Below, piece by piece: positions 42,626-51,916 of a stretch of 64,000 nucleotides of DNA (the stretch's first letter is position 1; each line of letters starts with the position of its first letter). A program made the position numbers and the translations under genes. A model generated the notes under the pieces. It was given only the letters and a program-made list of their open reading frames with translations, did no database searches and had not been told where the DNA came from. Origin of the DNA: Gemmatimonas groenlandica (GTDB lineage Bacteria > Gemmatimonadota > Gemmatimonadetes > Gemmatimonadales > Gemmatimonadaceae). The DNA is taken from assembly GCF_013004105.1 (NCBI RefSeq), contig NZ_CP053085.1, positions 3,100,001-3,164,000 of the forward strand. Direction: 5' to 3'.

Positions 42626-43867
42626 CTACACCCGCGACAACAACACCTCGACCGGCAGTCCACCATTCGCCGTGCGCAACACCGCATCGAACGTGAGGCG
42701 TGTCTGCGCGGCCAGCACGCGATCGGGCACCAGAAGCCCAAGCTGCCACGCGCGGCCTCCGGCGCGTACGACGTCGCCCAGTCGGGCGTACAGCGATCGC
42801 AGATCAGCGCCATCACTGATGCGGAGTCCGTACGGCGGATTGGTCAGGAGCAAGCCGGCCGTGCCGATCGCATCGAGCGACGTGTCCGACAGCGAGCCCT
42901 GTTCGATCACGAGATCCTGCAGCACACCGGCACGCTCCGCGTTGGCCACGGCCGCCTTGCACGCGCCGGCATCGCGGTCGCGCATCACGATCGGTACGCC
43001 CATCGAGGGCAGCTGTTCGGCCTTCGCGGCTGTACGGACGCGCGCGTGCATGGGCGCATCGGCACCGGGCCACTGCTCCATCACGAACTCACGACCGAGC
43101 CCGGGGGCCATGCGACGGATGCGCAGCGCCGCTTCGATGCCGATCGTGCCCGAGCCGCAGAAGGGGTCCACCAGCGGCATCTGACCGTTCCAATCGCAGG
43201 CGGCCAGCATCGCCGCCGCCAGCGTCTCGCGCAGCGGCGCCTTCGCGATGGCCTGACGCCAGCCGCGTCGATGCAGCAGCGCGCCTGAACTGTCGGCGCT
43301 GATCGTGCACCGATCGTGGTCGAAGCGCACCACGATCAGCTGCGTGTTGCCGTCGTCGTCCTCCTCGTCATCCCTGGCCCGACCGAGCGCCTGCGCGCCC
43401 TTGATGCTGTTGGTGATGCCGCGCGCCACGCGTTCGGCCACCGCATCCGAGTGATAGAGCCGCGACTTGCGACAGGTCACGCGCAGTCGCACGGCCGCGC
43501 CGGGCGACAACACCTGATGCCAAGGCACGCGCGCCGCCATCTTCTCGAGCGTCGCAAAGTCGCGCGCCTCGAACTCTGCCAGACGCACCAGCACGCGGCT
43601 CGCCAATCGCGACCACAGGTTCACCGTGAACAGCTGCTCGGCGGTGGCATTGAAGGACACGCCGGCCGGACTGACATCGCGGGGCGTGACCCCCAGCGCG
43701 ACGCATTCGGCCGCCACCAGCGGGGCCAGCCCAGGGGCGGCAATCGCAAACGCATCAAAGCCCGACGGAAGCTCCGTGGGGATCGGCGTGGTGTTCGGAC
43801 GGGTGGCGCGAGCCGGTCGGGCCGGTCGCGCGGGGATGTAGTTGTCGGGCTTATGCGGCTTTGACAC
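42626..43867 (-). CDS. RlmL-type RNA methyltransferase (THUMP + SAM domain)
   Basis: 413 residues. A basic Arg/Pro N-terminal tail precedes a THUMP-like RNA-binding region (about 40-200: FAIAAPGLAPLVAAEC, GVSFNATAEQLFTVNLW, VRLRVTCRKSRLYHSD). The catalytic domain has DPFCGSGTIGIEAALR (SAM loop) and TNPPYGLRI (the NPPY motif of N-methyltransferases). It probably methylates guanine N2 in 23S rRNA, like the N-terminal half of E. coli RlmL. Its start overlaps the 3' end of the upstream GGDEF-EAL gene by 17 bases. Which rRNA position is methylated cannot be read. Confidence 0.88.
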   Translation of the reverse strand: MSKPHKPDNYIPARPARPARATRPNTTPIPTELPSGFDAFAIAAPGLAPLVAAECVALGVTPRDVSPAGVSFNATAEQLFTVNLWSRLASRVLVRLAEFEARDFATLEKMAARVPWHQVLSPGAAVRLRVTCRKSRLYHSDAVAERVARGITNSIKGAQALGRARDDEEDDDGNTQLIVVRFDHDRCTISADSSGALLHRRGWRQAIAKAPLRETLAAAMLAACDWNGQMPLVDPFCGSGTIGIEAALRIRRMAPGLGREFVMEQWPGADAPMHARVRTAAKAEQLPSMGVPIVMRDRDAGACKAAVANAERAGVLQDLVIEQGSLSDTSLDAIGTAGLLLTNPPYGLRISDGADLRSLYARLGDVVRAGGRAWQLGLLVPDRVLAAQTRLTFDAVLRTANGGLPVEVLLSRV

Positions 43868-46700
43868 TCATTTCGCGACGCCGGAGTGTGGGGTAGGGCG
43901 TCCGGGCACCTCGGGCGAGCAGCAGATGCCAGAAGTCTTCGGCATCCAGCGGCGGCGCGAACAGGTAGCCCTGTCCGAGCTCGCAACCGAGGGTGAGCAG
44001 GTGGCCGCGTTGCGCCTCCGTTTCGATACCCTCAGCCACGGTATTCATCCGCAACGTCTCTCCAAGTGCCACGATCGCGCTGGCCAGGACCGGTCCTTCG
44101 CCTCCCTTATCGATGACATCCACGAACGCCTTATCGATCTTCAGGATGTCGATCGGATAGCGCTGCAGATAACTGAGGGAAGAATAACCTGTCCCGAAGT
44201 CGTCGATGGCCAGCGAAATCCCGAGCGCCTTCAGCGCGTTCAAACGCGACATCGACAGCTCGGTGTTGTGCATCAGCATGCTCTCGGTGATCTCCAGCAC
44301 GAGCTGGGCGGCCGCTAGCCCGGAATCCGCCAGTGCCTGTCGGACATCCTCGACGATCCCGGGCTCCTGCAACTGACGCCCGGAGAGGTTTACCGTGATC
44401 CGCACCGGCAAGCCGCGCTCGTCGGTCCAGCGCTTCGCCTCACGGCACGCCCGGCGCAACACCCAGCGACCGATCGGTACGATCAGTCCCGTCTCTTCGG
44501 CAATCGGGATGAACAGGCCAGGCGGGACGGTGCCGCGATCGCGACACATCCAGCGCACCAGCGCCTCGGCGCCGATGATGTCCCCCGTTTCGAGGGCGAC
44601 GATCGGCTGATACTGCAGCATGAACTCATCGTGCTCGATGGCGCGTCGCAGGTCCGCTTCCACAACCAATCGGTCAAGCGCGGCCTTGTGCATCTCCGGC
44701 TCGAACAGCACGTGCTGCCCCTTGCCGCGCGTCTTGGCCACGTACATCGCCACGTCGGCGTTACGCACCAGCTCATCGGTGCTTTCGCCACGCGCACTTC
44801 GCGCGATACCGATGCTCGCGTTCACGAACACCTCCTTCCCGCCAAGAACGAACGGCTTGCTCAGCGCCACGCCGACGCGATCGGCTATGGCGAGCACTTC
44901 GTCCACCGAGGCGGTATCCTCCACGAGCACAGCGAATTCATCACCACCGAGACGCGCAATCAAGTCGCTATCGCGCACGCAGGTCGCCAATCGACGCGCG
45001 GCTTCCACCAGCAGACGGTCACCGGCCGCATGACCGAGCGAATCATTGACGGTCTTGAAATTATCGAGATCGAGAAAGAGCACCGTCACGGCATTCGACT
45101 GCCGCTGTGCGCGCGCCAACGCGTGTCCCACCTGATACAAGAAGAGTGAGCGATTCGCGAGATCGGTGAGCGGATCATGGAACGCCTGATGCATGTACTG
45201 CTGCTTGATCACGCTCTGCTCGGTCACATCGCGCGTATTCAGCACGAGGCCGCGAATCACCGGCTCACTGAGCAGGTTGGTGCCCACATTGTCGACGGTC
45301 AGCCACGCGCCGTTGGCGTGCCGGATCCGCCATTCGCGCTTCAGCACACCGGGCGTGGCACCACCGGTACGCGAGCGGTTCGAACGGGCCAGCTCCTCGA
45401 GAAACTGCAGCGCCGACGACAGGTCTTCGGGATGCAGGATCGATTCGATGCGCGAGGCGACCAGTTTGGCAGGATCGTGACCGAACACCAGCGCCATGGA
45501 CGGACTCGCGTAGCGGATGGTGCCATCGGGATCGAGGATCATGATGACGTCACTACTGTGCTGCACGAGTGCCTGAAAGCGCGCCTCGTTGTTGCGGGCC
45601 GTCGACTCGGCAAGGAGGCGCACGGCGTCCTTCGTGGACGTGAATTGGCGTGCAAAGGCGAGCGCGGTGAGCACGACGACGCCGATGGCGAGACCAAGCA
45701 GCGGCTGCGTCCCGCCGTCGTGCGGGGTGCCCGAGTACGCGAGCTTGAGCAGCAGGGCGAACCCGGGCAGCACGGCGGCAAACGGAATCACACTGGCCGT
45801 GAGTTGATCGCGCTCGCTTCGCGCACGGACTTGTCGATGCATGACCGTCGCGATGCTGATCCAGGCCGCGGCCGCGATCAGCGCGAAGCTGACCGGCGTG
45901 GCAATACGGACGACATCGAAGTTGGTGATCCCCTGCGTCATCTGCACGATCGCCAGCACGTGCACGATGAATTGCAACAGCAGTGCGGTCGCCATCACCA
46001 CCAGCACATTCGCGCGGTGCTGTAGCGCCGTGCGGCGCCATAACACCGAGGCCACGAGAATTACGATGAGTTCAAGCGTGGCATGCACATGCAGAATCGC
46101 GAACGGGCGCACGGCGATGCCACTGCCACCGACCATCCACAGGCCGTACCACGTCACGAGTAGCCCCGCCACGCCAACGGTGCCGATATCGAGCAACAGC
46201 TTCGCGCGATCCACCGCGCTTCGTGGCGCACTGGGCAGACACAGGAAGGCCGACAGCAGCACGATTTCCGCCGCGACCGGTGTGATCATCACCGCGAGAT
46301 CGGCGGCGTCCGGCGACATGGGACGCAGCACGAAGTCGATCGCGACGCGGGCGATCGGAAAAATCGACAGGGCCGCCGCGATGACCTTCCAGAACCGCCG
46401 CGTGCCTCGGTCGAACGACAACTCCCCGCCGGCACGCCAGGCACAGACGATTGCCGCGAGGGCCACGACCTGCGGTGCCAAGCTACGCACCCAACTGCCG
46501 CGAGCGACCCCCGGCGCGCCGAGCGCCAGCCAGGTGGTGACCAGCGCGGTGTATCCGATCAGGGCCGCCAAGAGCAGGCGGTCCCAGGAGGCCCCAAATA
46601 CCGGACCTCCAATCACCGGGATGCTGTCGAGCGATCGCCGGAGATTGGTGGTCAGGTAGCTGCCCGATCGACGCGAGCCGGCGTCGGCGGGTGAGGGCAT
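43851..46700 (-). CDS. Membrane GGDEF-EAL cyclic-di-GMP enzyme with PAS domain
   Basis: About 949 residues from ATG 46700; an ATG 12 codons upstream is possible. The N-terminal 360 residues hold about ten hydrophobic helices, followed by a PAS domain (about 385-515: HSSDVIMILDPDGTIRYASPS), a GGDEF domain with the intact active site ARLGGDEFAVLVE, and an EAL domain. The EAL motifs (EALVRW, NLSGRQL, LEITES, DDFGTGYSSL, KIDKAF, AEGIET) are all conserved. Both cyclase and phosphodiesterase sites look active on paper, so its net effect on c-di-GMP is unclear. It overlaps the RNA methyltransferase gene by 17 bases. Confidence 0.93.
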   Translation of the reverse strand: MPSPADAGSRRSGSYLTTNLRRSLDSIPVIGGPVFGASWDRLLLAALIGYTALVTTWLALGAPGVARGSWVRSLAPQVVALAAIVCAWRAGGELSFDRGTRRFWKVIAAALSIFPIARVAIDFVLRPMSPDAADLAVMITPVAAEIVLLSAFLCLPSAPRSAVDRAKLLLDIGTVGVAGLLVTWYGLWMVGGSGIAVRPFAILHVHATLELIVILVASVLWRRTALQHRANVLVVMATALLLQFIVHVLAIVQMTQGITNFDVVRIATPVSFALIAAAAWISIATVMHRQVRARSERDQLTASVIPFAAVLPGFALLLKLAYSGTPHDGGTQPLLGLAIGVVVLTALAFARQFTSTKDAVRLLAESTARNNEARFQALVQHSSDVIMILDPDGTIRYASPSMALVFGHDPAKLVASRIESILHPEDLSSALQFLEELARSNRSRTGGATPGVLKREWRIRHANGAWLTVDNVGTNLLSEPVIRGLVLNTRDVTEQSVIKQQYMHQAFHDPLTDLANRSLFLYQVGHALARAQRQSNAVTVLFLDLDNFKTVNDSLGHAAGDRLLVEAARRLATCVRDSDLIARLGGDEFAVLVEDTASVDEVLAIADRVGVALSKPFVLGGKEVFVNASIGIARSARGESTDELVRNADVAMYVAKTRGKGQHVLFEPEMHKAALDRLVVEADLRRAIEHDEFMLQYQPIVALETGDIIGAEALVRWMCRDRGTVPPGLFIPIAEETGLIVPIGRWVLRRACREAKRWTDERGLPVRITVNLSGRQLQEPGIVEDVRQALADSGLAAAQLVLEITESMLMHNTELSMSRLNALKALGISLAIDDFGTGYSSLSYLQRYPIDILKIDKAFVDVIDKGGEGPVLASAIVALGETLRMNTVAEGIETEAQRGHLLTLGCELGQGYLFAPPLDAEDFWHLLLARGARTPYPTLRRREMSVKAA

Positions 46701-46764
46701 GGCAGGCAGGGTCGGAGTGTGTCGAGGGATTCCCAAAACAGGGACGTCCCTCGGGTCCGAGCCG

Positions 46765-47427
46765 TCACGCAGCCGGTAAAGTCACCGAGGCGTCAGGGGG
46801 CAAGGGCCGCGGCCCTCGCGGACCCGGCTTGCGCAGAATGAAGCGCAACGCGAACAGGACCACGAAGACCGCTGCATAGAGGATCGGCTCGGCGAGATCC
46901 TTCTTGACTGCCCACAGGTAATGCACACAGCCGGCGACCGCCGACACGTACACCAGCCGGTGCAGCTGATTCCACCGCTTGCCGCCCAGTTTCCGGATAG
47001 ACGACTTGGTCGACGTGAGCGCCAGCGGGATCATGAGCACGAACGCCAGCATCCCGACCGTGATGTACAGGTGCTTGAGGATGTCCTTGACGATCTCCGG
47101 CCAGTCGAAGAACTGGTCGAGCACAATGTAGACGCTCAAGTGCCCCATCGCCCAGAAGAAGGCGGCCAACCCCAGAAAGCGACGCTGGGCGACCATCCAG
47201 CCCCAACCCGTGAGCCGCATGAGCGGGGTCACGGCCAACGAGGCCGCGAGCAGTCGCAACGCCCACTCCCCCGACGCGTGCTCGAGCGCTTCAATGGGTT
47301 CGGCACCCAATTGATCCAAGAACAGCTGCGCCACCAGCACGATGGCGGGCACGATCACGAGCAGCCACAGCGCAGGACGGATCAGGCGCCGAATCGGGGA
47401 TTCGGCGCGAGCGAGCATCGACCGCAT
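46765..47427 (-). CDS. msrQ: MsrQ heme-binding membrane subunit (YedZ)
   Basis: 220 residues with about six helices. Histidines that bind heme b are in place: SGEWALRLLAASL, FWAMGHLSVYI, LKHLYITVGM and WNQLHRLVYV with a later CVHYLW. MsrQ carries electrons from quinol to the periplasmic methionine-sulfoxide reductase MsrP, whose gene ends 8 bases upstream on the same strand. The length and KRWNQLHRLVY motif match the family. The tail is Pro/Arg-rich. The two genes form the usual msrPQ operon. Confidence 0.95.
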   Translation of the reverse strand: MRSMLARAESPIRRLIRPALWLLVIVPAIVLVAQLFLDQLGAEPIEALEHASGEWALRLLAASLAVTPLMRLTGWGWMVAQRRFLGLAAFFWAMGHLSVYIVLDQFFDWPEIVKDILKHLYITVGMLAFVLMIPLALTSTKSSIRKLGGKRWNQLHRLVYVSAVAGCVHYLWAVKKDLAEPILYAAVFVVLFALRFILRKPGPRGPRPLPPDASVTLPAA

Positions 47428-47435
47428 GTCTGGGC

Positions 47436-48377
47436 TCAGTAGTACTTCCGCAGATCCATGCCGCTGTACATCGACGCGACCTGGCTGGCATAGCCGTTGA
47501 ACGGCAGCGTGGGGATCTTCAGAAACTGCCCGATCCGACGCTCCTTGGCCTGACTCCAGCGCGGATGATCCACCATCGGATTCACGTTGGCGTAGAAGCC
47601 GTACTCGCTGGGATTGGCGTCATTCCAGGTCGTGTTGGGCATCTTGTCCGTGAACTTGATCTTCACGATCGCCTTGATGCCCTTGAACCCGTACTTCCAC
47701 GGAACGACGAGCTTGAGCGGCGCGCCGTTCTGATTCGGCAGCGCCTTGCCGTACATGCCGGTAGCCAGCAGGGCCAGCGGATTGTTGGCCTCGTCGAGAC
47801 GCAGGGCCTCCTTGTACGGCCACGGCAGCACGGCGCGGGCCTGACCCGGCATCCGGCGCGGATCGTACAGCGTGGTGAACTCCACGAACTTCGCACCCGG
47901 CAGCGGCTCGCACCGAGCCACCACGTCCTTCAGTTGCACGCCCTGCCACGGAATCACCATCGACCATGCTTCCACGCAGCGATGGCGGTACACCCGGTCC
48001 TGCACCGGCAGCTTCCCCACGAGCTCGTCGAACGAGTACGGGCGGGCCTTCTTGACCAGCCCCTCGACGTTTACCGTCCACGGCATCGGCTTGAAGTTCT
48101 TCGCCTGATCCTTGGGCTCGTCCTTGCCGGTCCCGAACTCGTAGTAGTTGTTGTAGCTCGTGGCGTCTTCCTCGGGCGTCAGCTTGTCGTCCGCCTGTAG
48201 GCCTGGAAAGGCGCCCGCCGTACCGCTATCGAAGCGCATCGCCTGCAGCGCCGAAGGCGCCACCAGTCCGCCCAGCGCCAACGCGCCGGCGGTGCCGATA
48301 AAGGCACGACGGTTTTGGTACACGGCTTCCGGCGTGATGTCGGAACTCGAAATGTCGTCGGGGCGGCGAATCAGCAT
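47436..48377 (-). CDS. msrP: MsrP molybdopterin methionine-sulfoxide reductase (YedY)
   Basis: About 313 residues from ATG 48377; an ATG at 48410 is also possible. It has a twin-arginine signal (YQNRRAFIGTAGALALGG) and the molybdenum-cofactor cysteine C134 in VYRHRCVEAWSMVIPW. EFTTLYDPRRMPGQ and KLVVPWKYGFKGIKAI are family landmarks. The enzyme repairs oxidised methionines in periplasmic proteins, using electrons from MsrQ, encoded 8 bases downstream. The gene is divergent from an aldo/keto reductase gene 115 bases away. Confidence 0.95.
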   Translation of the reverse strand: MLIRRPDDISSSDITPEAVYQNRRAFIGTAGALALGGLVAPSALQAMRFDSGTAGAFPGLQADDKLTPEEDATSYNNYYEFGTGKDEPKDQAKNFKPMPWTVNVEGLVKKARPYSFDELVGKLPVQDRVYRHRCVEAWSMVIPWQGVQLKDVVARCEPLPGAKFVEFTTLYDPRRMPGQARAVLPWPYKEALRLDEANNPLALLATGMYGKALPNQNGAPLKLVVPWKYGFKGIKAIVKIKFTDKMPNTTWNDANPSEYGFYANVNPMVDHPRWSQAKERRIGQFLKIPTLPFNGYASQVASMYSGMDLRKYY

Positions 48378-48492
48378 GGGCGTCGGTGTCGGGGTGTAGG
48401 GTGCATACATTCTAGCGGCGAGCACGCTGTTCGGTTCCCGAATTTTGCGCCCGGATAGCTTCTGGTCCGGTCACTTCCTGCGATTCGTCCCC

Positions 48493-49476
48493 ATGCGATA
48501 TACGACGCTCGGCTCCACCGGGATCTCCGTGTCCCGCCTCTGCCTCGGCTGCATGAGCTACGGCACCCCCAGCTGGCGCCCCTGGGTGCTCAGCGAGGAG
48601 GACGCCCGCCCGTTCTTTCGCCGGGCCATCGAGGCCGGTATCAACTTCTTCGACACCGCCGACATGTACGCCCTCGGCATGAGCGAAGAAGTCACGGGCC
48701 GAGCCCTGCGCGAGTACGGCCGCATGGAGGAAATCGTGCTGGCCAGCAAGGTGTACTGGCCGATGGCACCGGGACCGAACATGCGCGGCCTTTCGCGCAA
48801 GCACATTGTGCAGGCCTGCGAAGCGAGCCTCACACGACTCGGTGTCGACACGATCGATCTCTATCAGATCCATCGTTTCGACGCGAACACGCCGATCGAG
48901 GAGACGCTCGCCGCCCTCGACCACCTCGTGCAGTCGGGCAAGGTGCGCTACATCGGTGCCAGCTCCGGCTGGGCATGGCAATTCGCGCGCGCTCTCGGCA
49001 CATCAGACCTCAAAGGCTGGTCGCGCTTCGTCAGCATGCAGAATCACTACAACCTTCTCTACCGCGAAGAAGAGCGCGAGATGATTCCACTGTGCGAGTC
49101 GGAAAAGATCGCCGTGCTGCCGTGGTCTCCGCTGGCCCGCGGCCTGCTCGCCGGCACCCGTAACGCGCTCGACGACCGCACCTCCACCACGCGCGCCGCG
49201 AACGACGCGTACGCCGTGGGGCTGTACGAAGGGGAGAAAGACTGGGAGATCGTGGACGCCACTCGTGCGATTGCGAGTGAACGCGGCGTGCCGATGGCGC
49301 AGATCGCCCTGGCCTGGCTGCTATCGAAACCCGCCGTGACCGCCCCGATCATCGGTGCCACCAAGATGTACCAGCTCGAGGAAGCTCTCGGCGCCGTCGA
49401 CATCGTGTTGTCCGCCGACGAGATCACGCGGCTTGAAGCGTCGTATCGGCCCCACTCGGTGAAGGGTCACGAGTAG
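48493..49476 (+). CDS. Aldo/keto reductase
   Basis: About 327 residues from ATG 48493; the upstream in-frame stretch is non-homologous in style. The (beta/alpha)8 NADPH enzyme has its tetrad in place: D in FFDTADMYALG with the catalytic Y, K in EIVLASKVYW and H in YQIHRFD. The C-terminal coenzyme segment reads PIIGATKMYQLEEALGAVD. It resembles the YajO/AKR11-12-like group. The substrate is unknown. The TAG stop falls in the loop of a hairpin (49466-49492) that fills the gap to the convergent barrel gene. Confidence 0.9.
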   Translation: MRYTTLGSTGISVSRLCLGCMSYGTPSWRPWVLSEEDARPFFRRAIEAGINFFDTADMYALGMSEEVTGRALREYGRMEEIVLASKVYWPMAPGPNMRGLSRKHIVQACEASLTRLGVDTIDLYQIHRFDANTPIEETLAALDHLVQSGKVRYIGASSGWAWQFARALGTSDLKGWSRFVSMQNHYNLLYREEEREMIPLCESEKIAVLPWSPLARGLLAGTRNALDDRTSTTRAANDAYAVGLYEGEKDWEIVDATRAIASERGVPMAQIALAWLLSKPAVTAPIIGATKMYQLEEALGAVDIVLSADEITRLEASYRPHSVKGHE

Positions 49477-49492
49477 CGCAAACTCGCGTGAC
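49466..49492. terminator. Hairpin with the aldo/keto reductase stop codon in its loop
   Basis: GTCACGAGT (49466-49474) pairs with ACTCGCGTGAC (49482-49492) with a 2-base bulge. The loop and its edge hold the TAG stop (49474-49476). The right arm ends one base before the stop codon of the convergent barrel gene (49493-49495), so the hairpin occupies the entire gap. Confidence 0.6.
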
Positions 49493-50113
49493 TCAGAACG
49501 AGACGACCAGATTCGCACCGAGCTGCCCGCTGCGAAAGCTCGCGTTGCCCACCTGATTGATGGTTCCGTTCCGGCTTGACCGCTCGTACTCGACTTCAAC
49601 GCTGATCGCCTTGCCTCGAAGGGGGAGCGTATATCCTGTACTGAAACTCAGCGTGCTGCCGATCGCATATTGGTGCAGGTAGGATTGGGTGGACTCGTTC
49701 ATCCGCTTCGTCGTCATTTGTCCAAAGCCAATTCCACCGCGCGAGTACAGTCCACGATTGAAACGCCGTGAGAACGGAAAGTACTTGGCGCTGAGACCAA
49801 GATTGTAGTAGTTGAAAATATAGTCGTCACCGAAATCACCCTTGGTCGACGAACCAAACGTGCCCTTGATGCGGGCGCCGATTCCCAGTCCGCGCCAACG
49901 CTCCGGCGCTGAATGGAATGCCATCGACAGGTTGCCTCCGGTGCCCGGCGAGAAGCTGCCCCCGAGGGACTGCCTCAGGCGGGTCCTGATGTCGCCGGAG
50001 AACAACGTCTGCCCGAATCCAATGCCGAGTTCGCCGAATACGGGAGTACGCTGTGCGTATGCGGTCGGCGCCGCGATCGTGGCCGCGACGAAAATGGCGA
50101 AGATGTATCGCAT
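49493..50113 (-). CDS. Exported outer-membrane beta-barrel-like protein
   Basis: 206 residues with a signal peptide (MRYIFAIFVAATIAAPTAYAQ). The mature part has short amphipathic strands with Gly and Ser (GELGIGFGQTLFSGDIRTRL, YYNLGLSAKYFPFSRRF, SFSTGYTLPLRGKAIS) and ends LGANLVVSF, with a terminal phenylalanine typical of outer-membrane barrels. No binding motif is seen. It is separated by 61 bases from the NAD-dependent epimerase gene upstream on the same strand. Confidence 0.75.
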   Translation of the reverse strand: MRYIFAIFVAATIAAPTAYAQRTPVFGELGIGFGQTLFSGDIRTRLRQSLGGSFSPGTGGNLSMAFHSAPERWRGLGIGARIKGTFGSSTKGDFGDDYIFNYYNLGLSAKYFPFSRRFNRGLYSRGGIGFGQMTTKRMNESTQSYLHQYAIGSTLSFSTGYTLPLRGKAISVEVEYERSSRNGTINQVGNASFRSGQLGANLVVSF

Positions 50114-50174
50114 GATGAATCACCGGATGTGTGTTGAGCACGCGCGGCGATGCGCCACGCGTAGCAGACGTCGG

Positions 50175-51152
50175 CTAGCGCTTCTGCGCCGTGCCCGGGA
50201 GTTGGCGCTGATACCAGCGGACGGTCGCAGCCACGGCGTCAACGGTGGCCGTGGCGACCAACCCGAACGTACTCGTGAACTTGTCGCTGGAGACCACGAA
50301 CGGTCGTTCGAACTCATACATCATCTCGACGGTCTCACGCGCCTCAGGCACGAAGAGTCCTGCCAGCCACATCATCCGCCGACTCGTTCCCTTGACTGCG
50401 ATCGGACGTTGCAGCACGGGCTCGGCGAGTTGCAGTAGCTGCCGCGTTGACAGTGTCGGTGCGTTCGGGACATGCCAAACGTCCCCATCGCCGCGTGTGC
50501 TGGCGCCGAGCAACTGCAGTGTGCGGGCGAAGTCCTCAACAAACGTGTACGTGTGTACCAAATCAGGATCGCCGGTGGCATTCGCGGCTCGACCGGCGAC
50601 CAGTGGTCCCCATACTCGATCACCAAGGACGGACCCTCGTACGTGTGGACCATAAAAGTCTGACCCTCGCGCAATCGCCACCTGAAGCGCACCACTCGCG
50701 TGCATCGCGAGCGCCTCGTCAGCCATCCGCGCGCGTACAGCACCTTTCGTCGACGTGGGCTGGATCCTGGTGGTCTCCGTGATGGTGCCGTCGACATCGC
50801 CATAGGCGTAGAGATTGTCGGCCAGAATCACCCGCGCACCGACACGACGTGCGCCGGCCAGAATGGCCTGCTGGAGCGGTACGAATTCTTCTCGCCACCG
50901 CGTGTAGGCCGGTTGCGCACACTGATACACGACCGCTGCGCTGCGCATTGCCGCCGAAAGTTGCGCCGGATCGCGCACATCGCACGCGACGACCTGCACG
51001 CCATCCTCGTCGGCCGGTGCACCACGTCGACTGATCACGGTCACGTCCTGGCCGGCAGCCACAATCGCACGAGCAGTGGCCCGACCGAGTGGCCCGGCGC
51101 CGATGACGAGATGCGCGGCGCTACCGGATACCAGCGAAGGCGTGTGTGTCAT
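50175..51152 (-). CDS. NAD-dependent epimerase/dehydratase family protein
   Basis: About 325 residues from ATG 51152, which overlaps the stop of the DUF4386-like gene as ATGA. The Rossmann start is HLVIGAGPLGRATARAIVAAG, followed by VTVISRRGAPA and VVACDVRDPAQLSAAM. It has GAR...ILADNLYAYG in place of the usual S-x-x-Y-G segment. The YxxxK pair is not clear, so it may be an atypical (NmrA- or reductase-like) member. The operon with a barrel protein and a DUF4386-like protein is divergent from an AraC-type regulator, which may control it. Confidence 0.8.
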   Translation of the reverse strand: MTHTPSLVSGSAAHLVIGAGPLGRATARAIVAAGQDVTVISRRGAPADEDGVQVVACDVRDPAQLSAAMRSAAVVYQCAQPAYTRWREEFVPLQQAILAGARRVGARVILADNLYAYGDVDGTITETTRIQPTSTKGAVRARMADEALAMHASGALQVAIARGSDFYGPHVRGSVLGDRVWGPLVAGRAANATGDPDLVHTYTFVEDFARTLQLLGASTRGDGDVWHVPNAPTLSTRQLLQLAEPVLQRPIAVKGTSRRMMWLAGLFVPEARETVEMMYEFERPFVVSSDKFTSTFGLVATATVDAVAATVRWYQRQLPGTAQKR

Positions 51153-51904
51153 GATTCTCTCCGACGTGAACGCATCCACAGCAGGCCAGCCCATGGCAGC
51201 AGCAATAGGGTCCACGAAACGTATCCAAGATAAAAGCTGATACTGACTAGCGGCGTGTCGAGACCGAACTGTTCAACGCTGCTCAGGAGCGTGAAGAGTC
51301 CGCAGGAGAGTGCGACGCCGCCCACAACGCGCGGTACCCAAACGGTAGGGCGACGTACGGCACTCGCGCCGAGGGCGATCATCCAGGTGCCATGCAGCAG
51401 CCATCCCAGATGCTCTCCTATGGCCACACCCGCATAGCGGTTGAGTGCTTCGTGCACCACCAGCACGGCGTCTCGGGTCGCCATGGTTGCATCGGGTGCG
51501 AAATAGAGTTGCACCAATGCGGGTTCCATGAATGGCCAGCGCAGGAAGCCGAGCGCTTGCGTGAGACCGGTCAGGATGCCGAGGACGGCGGCTAGGTCCG
51601 GCAGGATCGATGTGCTCTCCGTCGTCTGCAGGCGACGGGCGAGCAACGCCAGCGGGATGAGGGAGAGCGAGGCGAGTGCAAAGACGTAGTACGCGGGAAT
51701 GACCGTCGATGCGTTTCGTGCAAACAGGGTCAGCGCCTCGACGGGGGGTCGCCGCAAAATCGCCGGGAACGCAAACTGCTGCATCAGGATGGCGGCGGGG
51801 AGATTCAAGCCAATCGACGTGACCACGGCACCGAGCGCAGCGGCCGTGGCGGTGCGGTCCATGGACGCGCTCTTTCCGGCGAGTGACCGCAAGGGGGTAG
51901 TCAT
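51149..51904 (-). CDS. DUF4386-like membrane protein
   Basis: 251 residues with about six helices: AAALGAVVTSIGLNLPAAILM, VIPAYYVFALASLSLIPLALLA, LPDLAAVLGILTGLTQALGFLRWP, HLGWLLHGTWMIALGASAV and the final pair around LGYVSWTLLLLPWAGLLW. RWPFMEPALVQLY between helices is reminiscent of DUF4386 proteins. Its function is unknown. The stop overlaps the start of the epimerase-like gene as ATGA and the barrel gene ends 12 bases upstream, so all three genes form one operon. Confidence 0.75.
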   Translation of the reverse strand: MTTPLRSLAGKSASMDRTATAAALGAVVTSIGLNLPAAILMQQFAFPAILRRPPVEALTLFARNASTVIPAYYVFALASLSLIPLALLARRLQTTESTSILPDLAAVLGILTGLTQALGFLRWPFMEPALVQLYFAPDATMATRDAVLVVHEALNRYAGVAIGEHLGWLLHGTWMIALGASAVRRPTVWVPRVVGGVALSCGLFTLLSSVEQFGLDTPLVSISFYLGYVSWTLLLLPWAGLLWMRSRRRES

Positions 51905-51916
51905 ATGCGTCGCCCC